Assembly (NCBI GenBank): GCA_023254055.1
Contig: JALQYN010000007.1
Span: forward strand, 1-35,235
DNA: 35,235 bases
Direction: 5' to 3'
Source: Polaribacter sp.
Lineage (GTDB): Bacteria > Bacteroidota > Bacteroidia > Flavobacteriales > Flavobacteriaceae
Within the stretch, counting starts at the first letter, position 1, and every line of letters starts with the position of its first letter. The notes under the pieces are model-generated. The model searched no databases. It was not told the DNA's origin and saw nothing but the letters and a program-made list of their open reading frames with translations. Below, piece after piece: positions 1-7,531 of this stretch. The position numbers were made by a program, and so were the translations under genes.

Positions 1-1
1 A

Positions 2-625
2 GGAGATGTTGTTATTTTTTTACCATTTTTAACTGTTTTAATAGTCTATACACCTAAGTTCTGGGAATCTTTATTAACCTCTTTAGTTGTTTCGAGTATT
101 TTTACCAACCTATTGAAAAGAATTTTTGCTGTTCCAAGACCAGCAGCAATCTTTGATCACGATAGTTTTGTAATTCTTGGTGATACACTTTCTGGGAATA
201 CCAGTTTACCCTCAGGGCATTCTATAGCTACCTTTACAATAATAACAGCAATCTATTTTGCTTTTATGCCTCAAAAAAAGACACTAAAAGCAGGGTGGTT
301 CTTTTTTGTCTTTCTCATAGGATTGATAATTGTTTCTAGTAGGGTTGGGGTTGGTGCTCATTATCCTTTGGATGTACTAATAGGTAGTATTATTGGATAT
401 ATTTCTACTATTATTGGTGTTGTCATCAGTAAAAAATACAATTTTTGGGCTTGGTTAACTCATAAGAAATATTACCCAATCACTCTCTGTTTGTTTTCTA
501 TTTGTGCATTTGCATTAATTAATAAAATACTAGAAACAAATTTGATTGTATTTTATTTTTCATTAGTAAGTTTGCTCTTCACAACATTTATAATTACCTA
601 TATCTATGTTAAAAAAAAATATTAA
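2..625 (+). CDS. PAP2-family membrane phosphatase, 5' end cut by the window (lipid A phosphatase-like)
   Basis: The reading frame is open from base 2, so the true start lies outside the window; the TTG at 113 is internal. All three signature motifs of the type 2 phosphatidic acid phosphatase family are present: KxxxxxxRP (K at 116, RP at 137-142), PSGH (209-220) and SRxxxxxHxxxD (338-373, with the His and Asp of the active site). The rest is a run of hydrophobic membrane helices, ending in a short Lys-rich tail. Such enzymes remove phosphate from lipid phosphates or pyrophosphates at the outer face of the inner membrane. The next gene, an EptA-type transferase, overlaps this one by 20 bases. 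That favours a lipid A 1- or 4'-phosphatase (LpxE/LpxF type) over undecaprenyl pyrophosphate recycling, but the substrate is inference. Family call sure, substrate moderate. Confidence 0.85.
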   Translation, partial: GDVVIFLPFLTVLIVYTPKFWESLLTSLVVSSIFTNLLKRIFAVPRPAAIFDHDSFVILGDTLSGNTSLPSGHSIATFTIITAIYFAFMPQKKTLKAGWFFFVFLIGLIIVSSRVGVGAHYPLDVLIGSIIGYISTIIGVVISKKYNFWAWLTHKKYYPITLCLFSICAFALINKILETNLIVFYFSLVSLLFTTFIITYIYVKKKY

Positions 626-2126
626 ATTAAGTCACTTTATACTGATAGCTAGTTTAGCTAATTTCTTATTATTTCATTACCCTTTTTTTAAATTCGTTTT
701 TAATAACCTAGATTATAAAAGCTTTAACGGAATTATCATTATTGTTAATTTGGTTGTTTTAATGTTGGTGTTAAATGCGTTTTTATTTTACATCGCATTT
801 TTTCTTTCTCGGTTTGTTGGGAAGTTTTTATTATCGCTGTTTTTTATCATTAGTTCAATTGCAGTTTATTTTGTAAACACCTACAATGTTTATATAGACA
901 TTACCATGATTGGTAATATTTTAGATACCGATTACGAACAGTCTGCAAGTTTCTTTTCTTTTGGGTTGGTGATGTATTTAATTGTATTTGGTATTATTCC
1001 TGTGATTTTTATTTATAAAATCAACATCATCAAAGAAACCATTAAGAAGTTTTTAATTAAATTTTCCTTAACGCTCGTCTTTCTATTATCCTTCATTTAT
1101 GTGAATAGTAGTAATTGGTTGTGGATCGATGATAATTCTACTCAATTAGGAGCCTTAGCAATGCCATGGTCTTATGTAGTTAACACGTCTAGACATTATA
1201 TTTATAAGAGTCAGGAAAATGAAAAAGAAATTTTATTGCCAGACGCAACAATTAAGGACACTGAAAAATCCATTGCAGTTCTAGTAATTGGTGAGTCTGC
1301 ACGTAGTCAGAATTTCTCATTATATGGGTATCACAAAGAAACCAATCCTTTACTGTCTAAAGTAGAAAACCTCCATGCTTTTAATGCAACTGCTTGTGCC
1401 ACATACACAACAGGTGGTGTAAAATGCATTGTTGAACATAAAAGTTCTAGTGACTTGTATGAAATTTTACCTAACTATTTAAATAGAAATAATGTAGAGG
1501 TTATATGGAGGACTACCAATTGGGGAGAGCCGCCTGTTCATATAGAAAAATATTTTAATAAAGAAGCATTGAAAAAAGATTGCATAGGAGAAGATTGTGA
1601 TTATGATTCGGTGCTTTTAAAAGGATTAAAAGAGCAAATTTTAGCCAGCAAGAAAGATAAAATATTAATTGTTATACACACTAGTACAAGCCATGGACCA
1701 GCATATAATAAGAAATATCCACCTAGCTTTGAAAAATTTACACCCGTTTGTGAAAGTGTTGAATTAGGAAAATGTACCGAAGAAGAATTGATCAATGCAT
1801 ACGACAATACTATTGTGTACACAGACTATTTGCTTTCGAGTTTGATTAACGATTTAAAGGAATTAAAAGAATACAAAAGCACTATGCTTTTTGTATCTGA
1901 CCATGGTGAATCTTTAGGGGAAAACAATTTATACATGCACGGAATCCCAAAAGCTTTTGCACCCAAAGAACAATTGGAGATTCCTTTTTTGGTTTGGGTT
2001 TCGGACGAATCTAAAAAACTCAAGCCAAATGAAATGGTCTCGCAAAACCATGTTTTTCATAGTGTTTTAAACTTTTTGGCAATAGAAAGTCCAGTTTATG
2101 ATGAAAACATGAACATTTTTGAGTGA
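606..2126 (+). CDS. eptA: EptA-type phosphoethanolamine transferase (lipid A modification)
   Basis: This 506-residue protein has the family layout: hydrophobic membrane helices in residues 10-165, then a periplasmic alkaline-phosphatase-fold domain. Metal and catalytic residues are visible: E230 in VIGESAR, the probable nucleophile T268 in a C-A-T-Y-T-T segment, H363 in SHGPAY, D432 and H433 in SDHGES, and H445 in LYMHG. The stretches FEKFTPVCES and EELINAYDNTIVYTDY are near-diagnostic of EptA/MCR enzymes. Paired cysteines (C264/C274, C326/C331, C382/C390) suit the known disulfides. The enzyme moves phosphoethanolamine from phosphatidylethanolamine to lipid A, lowering its negative charge. 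The ATG at 606 lies inside the end of the PAP2 gene, so the two are probably translationally coupled. Family members commonly affect polymyxin susceptibility; that effect is not shown here. Confidence 0.92.
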   Translation: MLKKNIKLSHFILIASLANFLLFHYPFFKFVFNNLDYKSFNGIIIIVNLVVLMLVLNAFLFYIAFFLSRFVGKFLLSLFFIISSIAVYFVNTYNVYIDITMIGNILDTDYEQSASFFSFGLVMYLIVFGIIPVIFIYKINIIKETIKKFLIKFSLTLVFLLSFIYVNSSNWLWIDDNSTQLGALAMPWSYVVNTSRHYIYKSQENEKEILLPDATIKDTEKSIAVLVIGESARSQNFSLYGYHKETNPLLSKVENLHAFNATACATYTTGGVKCIVEHKSSSDLYEILPNYLNRNNVEVIWRTTNWGEPPVHIEKYFNKEALKKDCIGEDCDYDSVLLKGLKEQILASKKDKILIVIHTSTSHGPAYNKKYPPSFEKFTPVCESVELGKCTEEELINAYDNTIVYTDYLLSSLINDLKELKEYKSTMLFVSDHGESLGENNLYMHGIPKAFAPKEQLEIPFLVWVSDESKKLKPNEMVSQNHVFHSVLNFLAIESPVYDENMNIFE

Positions 2127-2205
2127 TTGTCATCAATAACAAACAATTTACAAATGGTTTGTTATTTGTTATTTCAAAGTAGTAAGATGCATGATAAATT
2201 TAAAA

Positions 2206-2233
2206 TGCGGTTCAAGTTTGCAACTAAACCGCA
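2206..2233. terminator. Hairpin between convergent genes, possible bidirectional terminator
   Basis: A 7-base stem (TGCGGTT at 2206-2212 with AACCGCA at 2227-2233) encloses a second short stem (AGTT at 2215-2218 with AACT at 2222-2225). It sits in the 136-base gap between eptA and the convergent dehydrogenase. On the minus strand it is followed by TTTTAAATTT, on the plus strand by ATTGTTTAAAT. The T tracts are short, so termination is plausible rather than certain. Confidence 0.45.
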
Positions 2234-2262
2234 ATTGTTTAAATACCTAGAAAGCTGTTTTT

Positions 2263-3075
2263 TTAAATTTCCAATTGGTTGTTCATCATTTCAAAAAATT
2301 CAGCATCTGTCATTTTTTTTCGGTTGTCAAGTAAGAAATTAGCATCATCTCCTGCTCTGTATCTTAATTGATTTGTTCCATCTGTTACAGCATTATAAAT
2401 TACTTCTGCAACTAAAGCTGGAGGTGAAACTGTGTTATTCGGATTTTGCCATTGTTTCATTAAAGCATTGATAATAGGTTGGTAATCTTCAACTTCTCCA
2501 GCTTGAAAATCGAAAGAACGTCCTCCAAAGTCAGTGGCTATGAATCCGGGTTCTACAATTTTAACTTTCACACCTATTTCTTTCATTTCGTAATGCAACG
2601 ACTCGGAAATCCCTTCTACTGCAAACTTGGTTCCGTGGTAAAGCGATCCCAAAGCAAAGGTCATTTGGCCACCGACGGAAGAGATATTTACAATTACCCC
2701 ATCTTTATGTGTTCTGAAATGAGGGATAATGGCTTTTGTAACATCCATTAGTCCGATCACATTGGTGTTAAATTGTTTGATGATGTTTTCTCTTGGAAAT
2801 GTTTCTAACGGACCATAAGCTCCATACCCTGCATTGTTCAGAAGAGCATCAATTTTTCCAAATCTCGAAATACCGTTTTCAATAGCTTGGTTTATGGATT
2901 CTAAATCAAGTACATCCAACTTTTCCAATTGTACCTTCTCTAAGGTATTAAGCTCTGTTTCTTTTTTAGGTGCTCGCATAGTGGCAATCACATTCCATCC
3001 CTGTTGATGAAAAAACAAAGCAGTTGCTTTTCCTATTCCACTACTAGCTCCTGTTATTAATATGGTTTTGCTCAT
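2263..3075 (-). CDS. Short-chain dehydrogenase/reductase (SDR)
   Basis: A 270-residue classical SDR with a Rossmann fold. The cofactor motif TGASSGIG starts at T8, the structural NNAG is at 80-83, the catalytic Ser is at 132/133, and the YxxxK pair is Y146 and K150. Arginine in TMRAP after the second strand suggests NADP(H). Length matches the classical family. It likely reduces or oxidises a small carbonyl or alcohol; the substrate cannot be read from sequence. It starts one base after the stop of the preceding SDR gene on the same strand, so the two are almost certainly one transcript. The shared promoter carries repeats also found before the AraC gene at 4084-4992, so that regulator probably controls it. 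Confidence 0.88.
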   Translation of the reverse strand: MSKTILITGASSGIGKATALFFHQQGWNVIATMRAPKKETELNTLEKVQLEKLDVLDLESINQAIENGISRFGKIDALLNNAGYGAYGPLETFPRENIIKQFNTNVIGLMDVTKAIIPHFRTHKDGVIVNISSVGGQMTFALGSLYHGTKFAVEGISESLHYEMKEIGVKVKIVEPGFIATDFGGRSFDFQAGEVEDYQPIINALMKQWQNPNNTVSPPALVAEVIYNAVTDGTNQLRYRAGDDANFLLDNRKKMTDAEFFEMMNNQLEI

Positions 3076-3076
3076 T

Positions 3077-3952
3077 TTAATTTTTGTTTAATGTTAACAG
3101 ATTGTACACACCGTTAGCCGTATAGATTGCTTTTGTCGTCTCGTTCAATACTTTGTTGTAGTTTTCAATGACTTGTTTTAGACCTGAAAAATCTACGATT
3201 GTTCTAAAAGGTTTTTCTCCAAAAGGGATATTCACTAATTCCACGACAGCTTCTGCCACTCTTTCAGGACGCTGTTTAGGAATGGATTCTATGTAATCCA
3301 CATATCCATTGAGAGATGTTTCGGGAAGACTTGCCATTTCACCAAATTGTTGTAATCTGTCTGTATCGCTTGGCGTTAGCATCCCTCCCATAAAAGCGGT
3401 TGGCATACCTCCTGGTTCTATAATACAAGATTCTATTCCAAATCCCGAAAGTTCAGCTCTGTAACCTTCTGCTAAAGATTCTAAAGCATATTTAGATGCA
3501 GAGTAGGAAGCCAAAAAAGGTGTTGTTATTCTACCAATACAGCTAGAAGTATGGATAATAGTTCCTTTTCCTTGCTCTCTTAAATAGGGTAAAACAGCTC
3601 TCATCAGTCGCTGAACGCCAAATACATTTACGTCAAACATCTTTTGAATATCATTGGCTGTAAAACATTCAAGAATTCCATTTGCCCCAATTCCAGCATT
3701 GTTAAAAACAGTATCCAAGCCGTCCATAAGTTTAATGGCTGATTTGACACCTGCGTTTACACTGTCTTCATTGGTTACATCCATTTCAACCAATGCAACA
3801 CCTTTCGATTTTAATTCGTCCGAAATGGATTTATTTTTGCCTGAAATAGAACGCATTGTTCCTACCACCTGATGACCGTTTTCGACTAATTGAATACAAG
3901 CTAGTCTTCCAAAAGCTCCACTTGCACCCGTTACTAAAATTTTATGTTTCAT
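3077..3952 (-). CDS. Short-chain dehydrogenase/reductase (SDR), first gene of the pair
   Basis: A 291-residue SDR. The glycine-rich cofactor motif is TGASGAFG (from T8), the NNAG motif is at 84-87, the catalytic Ser is at 136/137, and the YxxxK pair is Y150 and K154 in YSASK. Like its downstream neighbour it has TMRS after the second strand, consistent with NADP(H). The two SDRs are only distantly alike, so this is a functional pair rather than a recent duplication. Flavobacterial genomes often place such SDR genes next to an AraC regulator; the inducer and substrate are unknown. ATG at 3952 is the first start in frame and agrees with the family N-terminus. Confidence 0.88.
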   Translation of the reverse strand: MKHKILVTGASGAFGRLACIQLVENGHQVVGTMRSISGKNKSISDELKSKGVALVEMDVTNEDSVNAGVKSAIKLMDGLDTVFNNAGIGANGILECFTANDIQKMFDVNVFGVQRLMRAVLPYLREQGKGTIIHTSSCIGRITTPFLASYSASKYALESLAEGYRAELSGFGIESCIIEPGGMPTAFMGGMLTPSDTDRLQQFGEMASLPETSLNGYVDYIESIPKQRPERVAEAVVELVNIPFGEKPFRTIVDFSGLKQVIENYNKVLNETTKAIYTANGVYNLLTLNKN

Positions 3953-3981
3953 TTTTTTTGATTTTTTAATGATTGATGAAA

Positions 3982-3989
3982 CAAATATC
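3982..3989 (-). promoter_or_regulatory. Probable -7 box of the SDR operon
   Basis: Read on the minus strand this is GATATTTG, one mismatch from the Bacteroidetes -7 consensus TAnnTTTG. It lies 30 bases before the start codon. No TTTG is seen at -33; instead a candidate regulator half-site occupies that place, as expected for an activator-dependent promoter. Confidence 0.4.
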
Positions 3990-4010
3990 AGACTGATAAA
4001 TTGAGCAGAT

Positions 4011-4044
4011 TAACACGAAAGAGGGAAGGTTAAACACAAATCGC
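4011..4044. promoter_or_regulatory. Candidate AraC-type operator (two direct repeats) before the SDR operon
   Basis: Two copies of a TTA-ACAC-(A/G)AA(T)CGC-like word lie in direct repeat. Their ACAC cores are at 4013-4016 and 4034-4037, exactly 21 bases apart. The far copy, AACACAAATCGC, recurs exactly before the AraC gene (5035-5046). The near copy lies 24 bases from the -7 box, the same distance as at the AraC promoter. Direct repeats two helical turns apart are typical for AraC-family binding. An alternative is the remains of a flavobacterial AACACGAATT-type dispersed repeat. Confidence 0.5.
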
Positions 4045-4083
4045 AGATAAAAGAAAAAGGAAGCAGTTTTTGCTTTCTTTTCT

Positions 4084-4992
4084 CTAATTCAATTGTCTGT
4101 ATTCTTGTGGGGTTTTACCTGTTTTTTGCTTGAATAGCCTACCAAAATAATGTGGATAATTAAAGCCTAAAGAGTAGGCTATTCCACTAATTGAATCAGT
4201 TGAGCTTAGCAATAAATGTTTTGCTTTATCAACTAAAAAGTCATTGATATGGTCTTTGGCAGAACGCCCTGTTTCTTTTGTCAGAAGGTCGCTCAAATAG
4301 CTAGCAGATAAATAACAATGGTCTGCCAAATATTGGATAGTGGGTTGTCCATTTTCTATGAGTTGATTTTCTTTATAGTAGTCCTTGAGCAACAATTCTA
4401 CTTTAGAAACTATGTCAACATGACTTGCAGAGCGAGTATTGAACTGTCTCTCATAAAAACGTTTACTGTAATTGAGTAATAGTTCGATGTTGGAAACCAA
4501 GACTTTTTGGCTGTGATTGTCAATACGTTCTTTGATTTCATCCTGTATAAGTTGTACAATCTGATTTAGTATATTTTGCTCATTTTCAGAAAGATGTAGT
4601 GCTTCGTTTACTTCGTAGTTGAAGAAATTATAAGAATCAATCTTTGAACCAAGAGTTGTATTTCTAATAAGGTCAGGATGAAAATATAGCATCCAGCCTT
4701 TCACTTCGTTTAATGCTTGTGGTTTCTTAACGGTAATGACTTGCTTTGGTGCAGTGAAAATCAAAACACCATCATCAAAATCATATGAGTTTCGTCCGTA
4801 ATCTATCCCACAACTTGAATCTTTTAAAGCAATACAATATAAATCCGAAGAAAACCGCTTTCCAACTGTTTCTTCTCCATACGCCAGTTTTGCGGTATCT
4901 AAGATTGTTATCAAAGGATGTGTTGGTTTGTCCAAACCAAATACCGTTCGGATTTCCATGATTGATTTTGAGTTTATTATAGGCTCGCTCAT
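4084..4992 (-). CDS. AraC-family transcriptional regulator
   Basis: A 302-residue protein of AraC layout. The N-terminal half looks like a cupin-type ligand-sensing domain (for example GRNSYDFDDGVLIFTAPKQV around residues 60-85). The C-terminal hundred residues carry the double helix-turn-helix, with LADHCYLSASYLSDLLTKET as the first and SISGIAYSLGFNYPHYFGRL as the second recognition unit, ending in KTGKTPQEYRQLN. It lies directly upstream of the two SDR genes on the same strand, with its own promoter and a 131-base gap. Repeats at its promoter match those at the SDR promoter, which points to self-regulation plus control of the SDR operon. A second ATG at M12 is possible; the first is kept because the upstream bases already hold the promoter. 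Confidence 0.9.
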   Translation of the reverse strand: MSEPIINSKSIMEIRTVFGLDKPTHPLITILDTAKLAYGEETVGKRFSSDLYCIALKDSSCGIDYGRNSYDFDDGVLIFTAPKQVITVKKPQALNEVKGWMLYFHPDLIRNTTLGSKIDSYNFFNYEVNEALHLSENEQNILNQIVQLIQDEIKERIDNHSQKVLVSNIELLLNYSKRFYERQFNTRSASHVDIVSKVELLLKDYYKENQLIENGQPTIQYLADHCYLSASYLSDLLTKETGRSAKDHINDFLVDKAKHLLLSSTDSISGIAYSLGFNYPHYFGRLFKQKTGKTPQEYRQLN

Positions 4993-5004
4993 ATTATTTT
5001 TTTA

Positions 5005-5012
5005 CAAACTTA
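5005..5012 (-). promoter_or_regulatory. -7 box of the AraC gene promoter
   Basis: The minus strand reads TAAGTTTG, a perfect fit to the Bacteroidetes TAnnTTTG box. Transcription would begin near base 5000, giving a very short leader before ATG at 4992. A TTTG (5042-5039 on the minus strand) lies 26 bases upstream, longer than usual, and is part of the candidate operator. Confidence 0.5.
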
Positions 5013-5032
5013 CTTTAATACTCTGTAGTTTA

Positions 5033-5066
5033 TTAACACAAATCGCTGAATGAATAACACGATTCG
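5033..5066. promoter_or_regulatory. Candidate AraC-type operator (two direct repeats) before the AraC gene
   Basis: TTAACACAAATCGC (5033-5046) and ATAACACGATTCG (5054-5066) are direct repeats with ACAC cores at 5036-5039 and 5057-5060, 21 bases apart. The near core is 24 bases from the -7 box. Both distances equal those at the SDR promoter 1 kb away, which supports one regulator acting at both sites. Confidence 0.5.
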
Positions 5067-5161
5067 ATTTTAATGATAACCAACTATTATGATATCGAAT
5101 GCTTTAATATTAAATCAGAAGTTAAACGAAGTTAGCTGTTTTTTTTGTAAGAGTCAAATAA

Positions 5162-5194
5162 CAAAAAAACCTCTTTGTAAAAACAAAGAGGTTT
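5162..5194 (-). terminator. Intrinsic terminator downstream of htpG
   Basis: An 11-base perfect stem (AAACCTCTTTG at 5167-5177 with CAAAGAGGTTT at 5184-5194) has a 6-base loop. On the minus strand it is followed by a run of Ts (complement of the As from 5168 back to 5163), ideal for termination of htpG transcripts. The plus-strand tail TTTTGGTTT is weaker. Confidence 0.85.
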
Positions 5195-5204
5195 TGGTTT
5201 ATTT

Positions 5205-5273
5205 GTCATTGCTAATGGATTGAAGCAATCTTCTAAATTAGAAACAGATTACTTTGCTATCGCTCGTAATGAC
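5205..5273. repeat. Imperfect long inverted repeat of the dispersed GTCATTGC...GCAATGAC type
   Basis: The stretch opens with GTCATTGC and closes with GTAATGAC. Between them are GAAGCAATCTTC and the matching GATTACTTTGC, with a small central loop (TAAATTAGA). It is a decayed copy of a palindromic intergenic element seen many times in flavobacterial genomes (recalled from general knowledge). It lies between the htpG stop and its terminator, so it is transcribed in the htpG 3' end. Confidence 0.6.
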
Positions 5274-5276
5274 GCT

Positions 5277-7184
5277 TTATTTTACCAACTCATAAGAACG
5301 TTTGATAAAGTTTGTCAACTCTTCACCATGCAATAGGTTTTGAGATAATTTTGCCAAATCAAAAGATTGTTTGATTAATCGTTCTTGTTTTTTTGCTGTT
5401 TTGGTATTTAAAATTTCACTCACTAATGGGTGATTTGTATTTACAACCAAGTTGTACATATCTGGCATATTGCCCATTCCCATCATCCCACCACCAGTAG
5501 CACTCATTTCTTTCATTCTACGCATAAATTCTGGAACCGTAATTAAAAACGGAGACGCAGAAGAATCCATCGCTTCTAACTGAACAGTATAGGTTTCTTT
5601 AGGTACAGCAGCTTCAATGATTGGCTTTAGTTTGTCTTTTTCTTCATCAGATAATTTAGAAATAACGGTGTCGTCTTTCTTAATTAAATTGTCAACATGA
5701 TCTGCATCAACTCTAGCAAATTTTATTTTTTCGTTGCTAGTTTCTAATTTCTGAATTAAGTGCCCAACTATTGGAGAATCTAACAATAAAACTTCATATC
5801 CTTTTGCTTTTGCTTCTTGAATATAGCTGTGTTGTGCATCTTTATGTGCTGCGTATAAAATAACGTGATTTCCATCCTTGTCAGTTTGTGCATCTTTCGT
5901 TTTTTCTTTCAATTCATCAAAAGTAAAGAACGTGTTGTCTACTGTTGGATACAATGCAAATCCTTTTGCTTTGTCAAAGAACTTGTCTTCAGATAACATT
6001 CCGTATTCAATAATCACTTTGATATCGTTCCATTTTGCTTCAAAATCTTCACGGTTATTTTTAAATAACGATGTTAGTTTATCAGCAACTTTTTTGGTGA
6101 TGTAACCAGAGATTTTCTTCACCGCTCCGTCTGCTTGTAAATAAGAACGAGAAACGTTTAACGGAATGTCTGGAGAATCAATTACCCCTTTTAGCATTTG
6201 CAAGAAATCTGGCACAATTCCCTCTACATTATCTGTTACAAAAACTTGATTTTGGTACAATTGGATCTTGTCTTTTTGCATGTCCATATTCGGACTCAAC
6301 TTAGGGAAATATAATATTCCGGTTAAGTTAAACGGATAATCTACATTTAAATGAATGTGAAACAACGATTCTTCAAATTGCATTGGATACATTTCTCTGT
6401 AGAAGTTTTTATAATCTTCATCTTCTAAATCTGCAGGTTTTTTTGTCCAAGCCGGAGTTGTATTGTTAATGATATTGTCTACTTCAATTTGCTTGTGAGG
6501 CTCTGTAGTTTCTTTACCGTCTTTATCTTTGGTTGTTTTTGGTGTAAAATCTGGATCGTTTACTTTTTTAGTTCCGAATTTAATTGGAATCTGATTGAAA
6601 CGATTGTATTTGTTTAACAAACCACCAATTTTAGCCTCTTCTAAAAAGTCTTTTTCATCTTCAGAAATGTGTAAAATAATTTCTGTTCCTCTATCTGTTT
6701 TGTCATGAGCTTCAATGGTGTATTCTGGAGAACCATCACAGGTCCAATGTGCAGCAGGTTCGTCTTTAAAAGATTTGGTAATAATTTCTACTTTTTCTGC
6801 CACCATGAATGCAGAATAAAAACCCAATCCAAAATGACCAATAACACCGGTATCATTATTGGTGTCTTTGTATTTTTCTAAAAATTCTTCTGCACCAGAA
6901 AAGGCAATCTGATTGATGTATTTTTCAACTTCCTCAGCCGTCATTCCAATTCCCTGATCTTTAATGGTCAAGGTTTTTTTCTTTTTATCAATGCTTACTT
7001 CAATCTGTGGATTTCCGTACTCAACTTTAGCTTCTCCAATAGAAACTAAGTGTTTTAACTTTGTTGTTGCGTCTGTTCCGTTAGAAATTAGTTCACGTAA
7101 AAATATTTCGTGATCAGAATACAAGAATTTTTTAATTAACGGGAAAATATTTTCTACCGATACATTAATGTTTCCTTTACTCAT
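5277..7184 (-). CDS. htpG: Molecular chaperone HtpG (Hsp90)
   Basis: A 635-residue cytosolic Hsp90. The N-terminal ATPase domain shows the Bergerat motifs: E31 and N35 in FLRELISNGTDAT, D76 in KDQGIGMT, and the lid glycines in GHFGLGFYSAF (117-125). The middle domain carries NVSRSYLQ, where the Arg contacts ATP. A charged Lys/Asp/Glu-rich insert sits near residues 210-230. The C-terminal part has the Met/Gly-rich GGGMMGMGNM segment and the dimerisation helices. ATG at 7184 matches the usual MSKGNINV start. No clear TAnnTTTG box is seen upstream, so control may be by a heat-shock type promoter. The gene is monocistronic, followed by a strong terminator. Confidence 0.97.
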   Translation of the reverse strand: MSKGNINVSVENIFPLIKKFLYSDHEIFLRELISNGTDATTKLKHLVSIGEAKVEYGNPQIEVSIDKKKKTLTIKDQGIGMTAEEVEKYINQIAFSGAEEFLEKYKDTNNDTGVIGHFGLGFYSAFMVAEKVEIITKSFKDEPAAHWTCDGSPEYTIEAHDKTDRGTEIILHISEDEKDFLEEAKIGGLLNKYNRFNQIPIKFGTKKVNDPDFTPKTTKDKDGKETTEPHKQIEVDNIINNTTPAWTKKPADLEDEDYKNFYREMYPMQFEESLFHIHLNVDYPFNLTGILYFPKLSPNMDMQKDKIQLYQNQVFVTDNVEGIVPDFLQMLKGVIDSPDIPLNVSRSYLQADGAVKKISGYITKKVADKLTSLFKNNREDFEAKWNDIKVIIEYGMLSEDKFFDKAKGFALYPTVDNTFFTFDELKEKTKDAQTDKDGNHVILYAAHKDAQHSYIQEAKAKGYEVLLLDSPIVGHLIQKLETSNEKIKFARVDADHVDNLIKKDDTVISKLSDEEKDKLKPIIEAAVPKETYTVQLEAMDSSASPFLITVPEFMRRMKEMSATGGGMMGMGNMPDMYNLVVNTNHPLVSEILNTKTAKKQERLIKQSFDLAKLSQNLLHGEELTNFIKRSYELVK

Positions 7185-7207
7185 AAGTATATATTTTTTA
7201 AAATTTA

Positions 7208-7310
7208 TGTCTCATCGAGCGCAGTCGAGATGTTCTCGATACTACTTTTAATTTCTTTCTGATTTCAACTGAGCTCAATCTGACAAGAAATAAAATTCAC
7301 TCGAACTGAC
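7208..7310. repeat. Dispersed element with inverted ends (copy 1)
   Basis: The left end TGTCTCATCGAG (7208-7219) and right end CTCGAACTGAC (7300-7310) form an imperfect terminal inverted repeat. Inside are GAGCGCAGTCGAGA and TTCTCGATAC (7233-7242). The last word and the right end recur in the element at 33137-33267. The 347-base gap 7185-7531 contains this element, a hairpin at 7377-7410 and the fabH promoter; no gene is seen in it. Confidence 0.5.
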
Positions 7311-7376
7311 GGTTCGTTATTTTGTAATTGATATAGTCAAATAAAATACCAAAGAATAATTTGTGACAAACTGACA

Positions 7377-7410
7377 TAAAAAAAACGTCAATAATAAATA
7401 TTGACGCTCT
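7377..7410 (-). terminator. Stray terminator-like hairpin in the htpG-fabH gap
   Basis: CGTCAATA (7386-7393) pairs with TATTGACG (7399-7406) around a 5-base loop. On the minus strand it is followed by eight or more Ts, so it looks like an intrinsic terminator for leftward transcription. No leftward gene lies between it and the divergent fabH start, so it may block antisense transcription or end a small RNA. Confidence 0.45.
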
Positions 7411-7456
7411 TTTAGTTTGGTTATGGTTGTTTGTGCTTTTAGTAAACCATGCTTAC

Positions 7457-7490
7457 TTGTTGTAAAGATATAAATAAATTAGTAGATTTG
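7457..7490 (+). promoter_or_regulatory. Promoter of the fabH-type gene
   Basis: TAGATTTG at 7483-7490 is a perfect TAnnTTTG box. TTGTTG at 7457-7462 lies about 20 bases upstream at the -33 place. Transcription would start near 7496, giving a leader of about 35 bases before ATG at 7532. Confidence 0.6.
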
Positions 7491-7531
7491 AAACACTTAT
7501 TTTAAAACAGTAAAAAAAGACATATAAAATT

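Noticed and set aside
611..619. Run of nine A in the PAP2/eptA overlap as a possible programmed frameshift site
   Set aside because: The overlap has an ordinary stop and ATG; no slippery heptamer with following stem was seen, and both genes are complete without a shift.
2127..2342. Open frame right after eptA on the plus strand
   Set aside because: It begins at the eptA stop, runs into the convergent dehydrogenase, and shows no family features; the span holds a hairpin instead.
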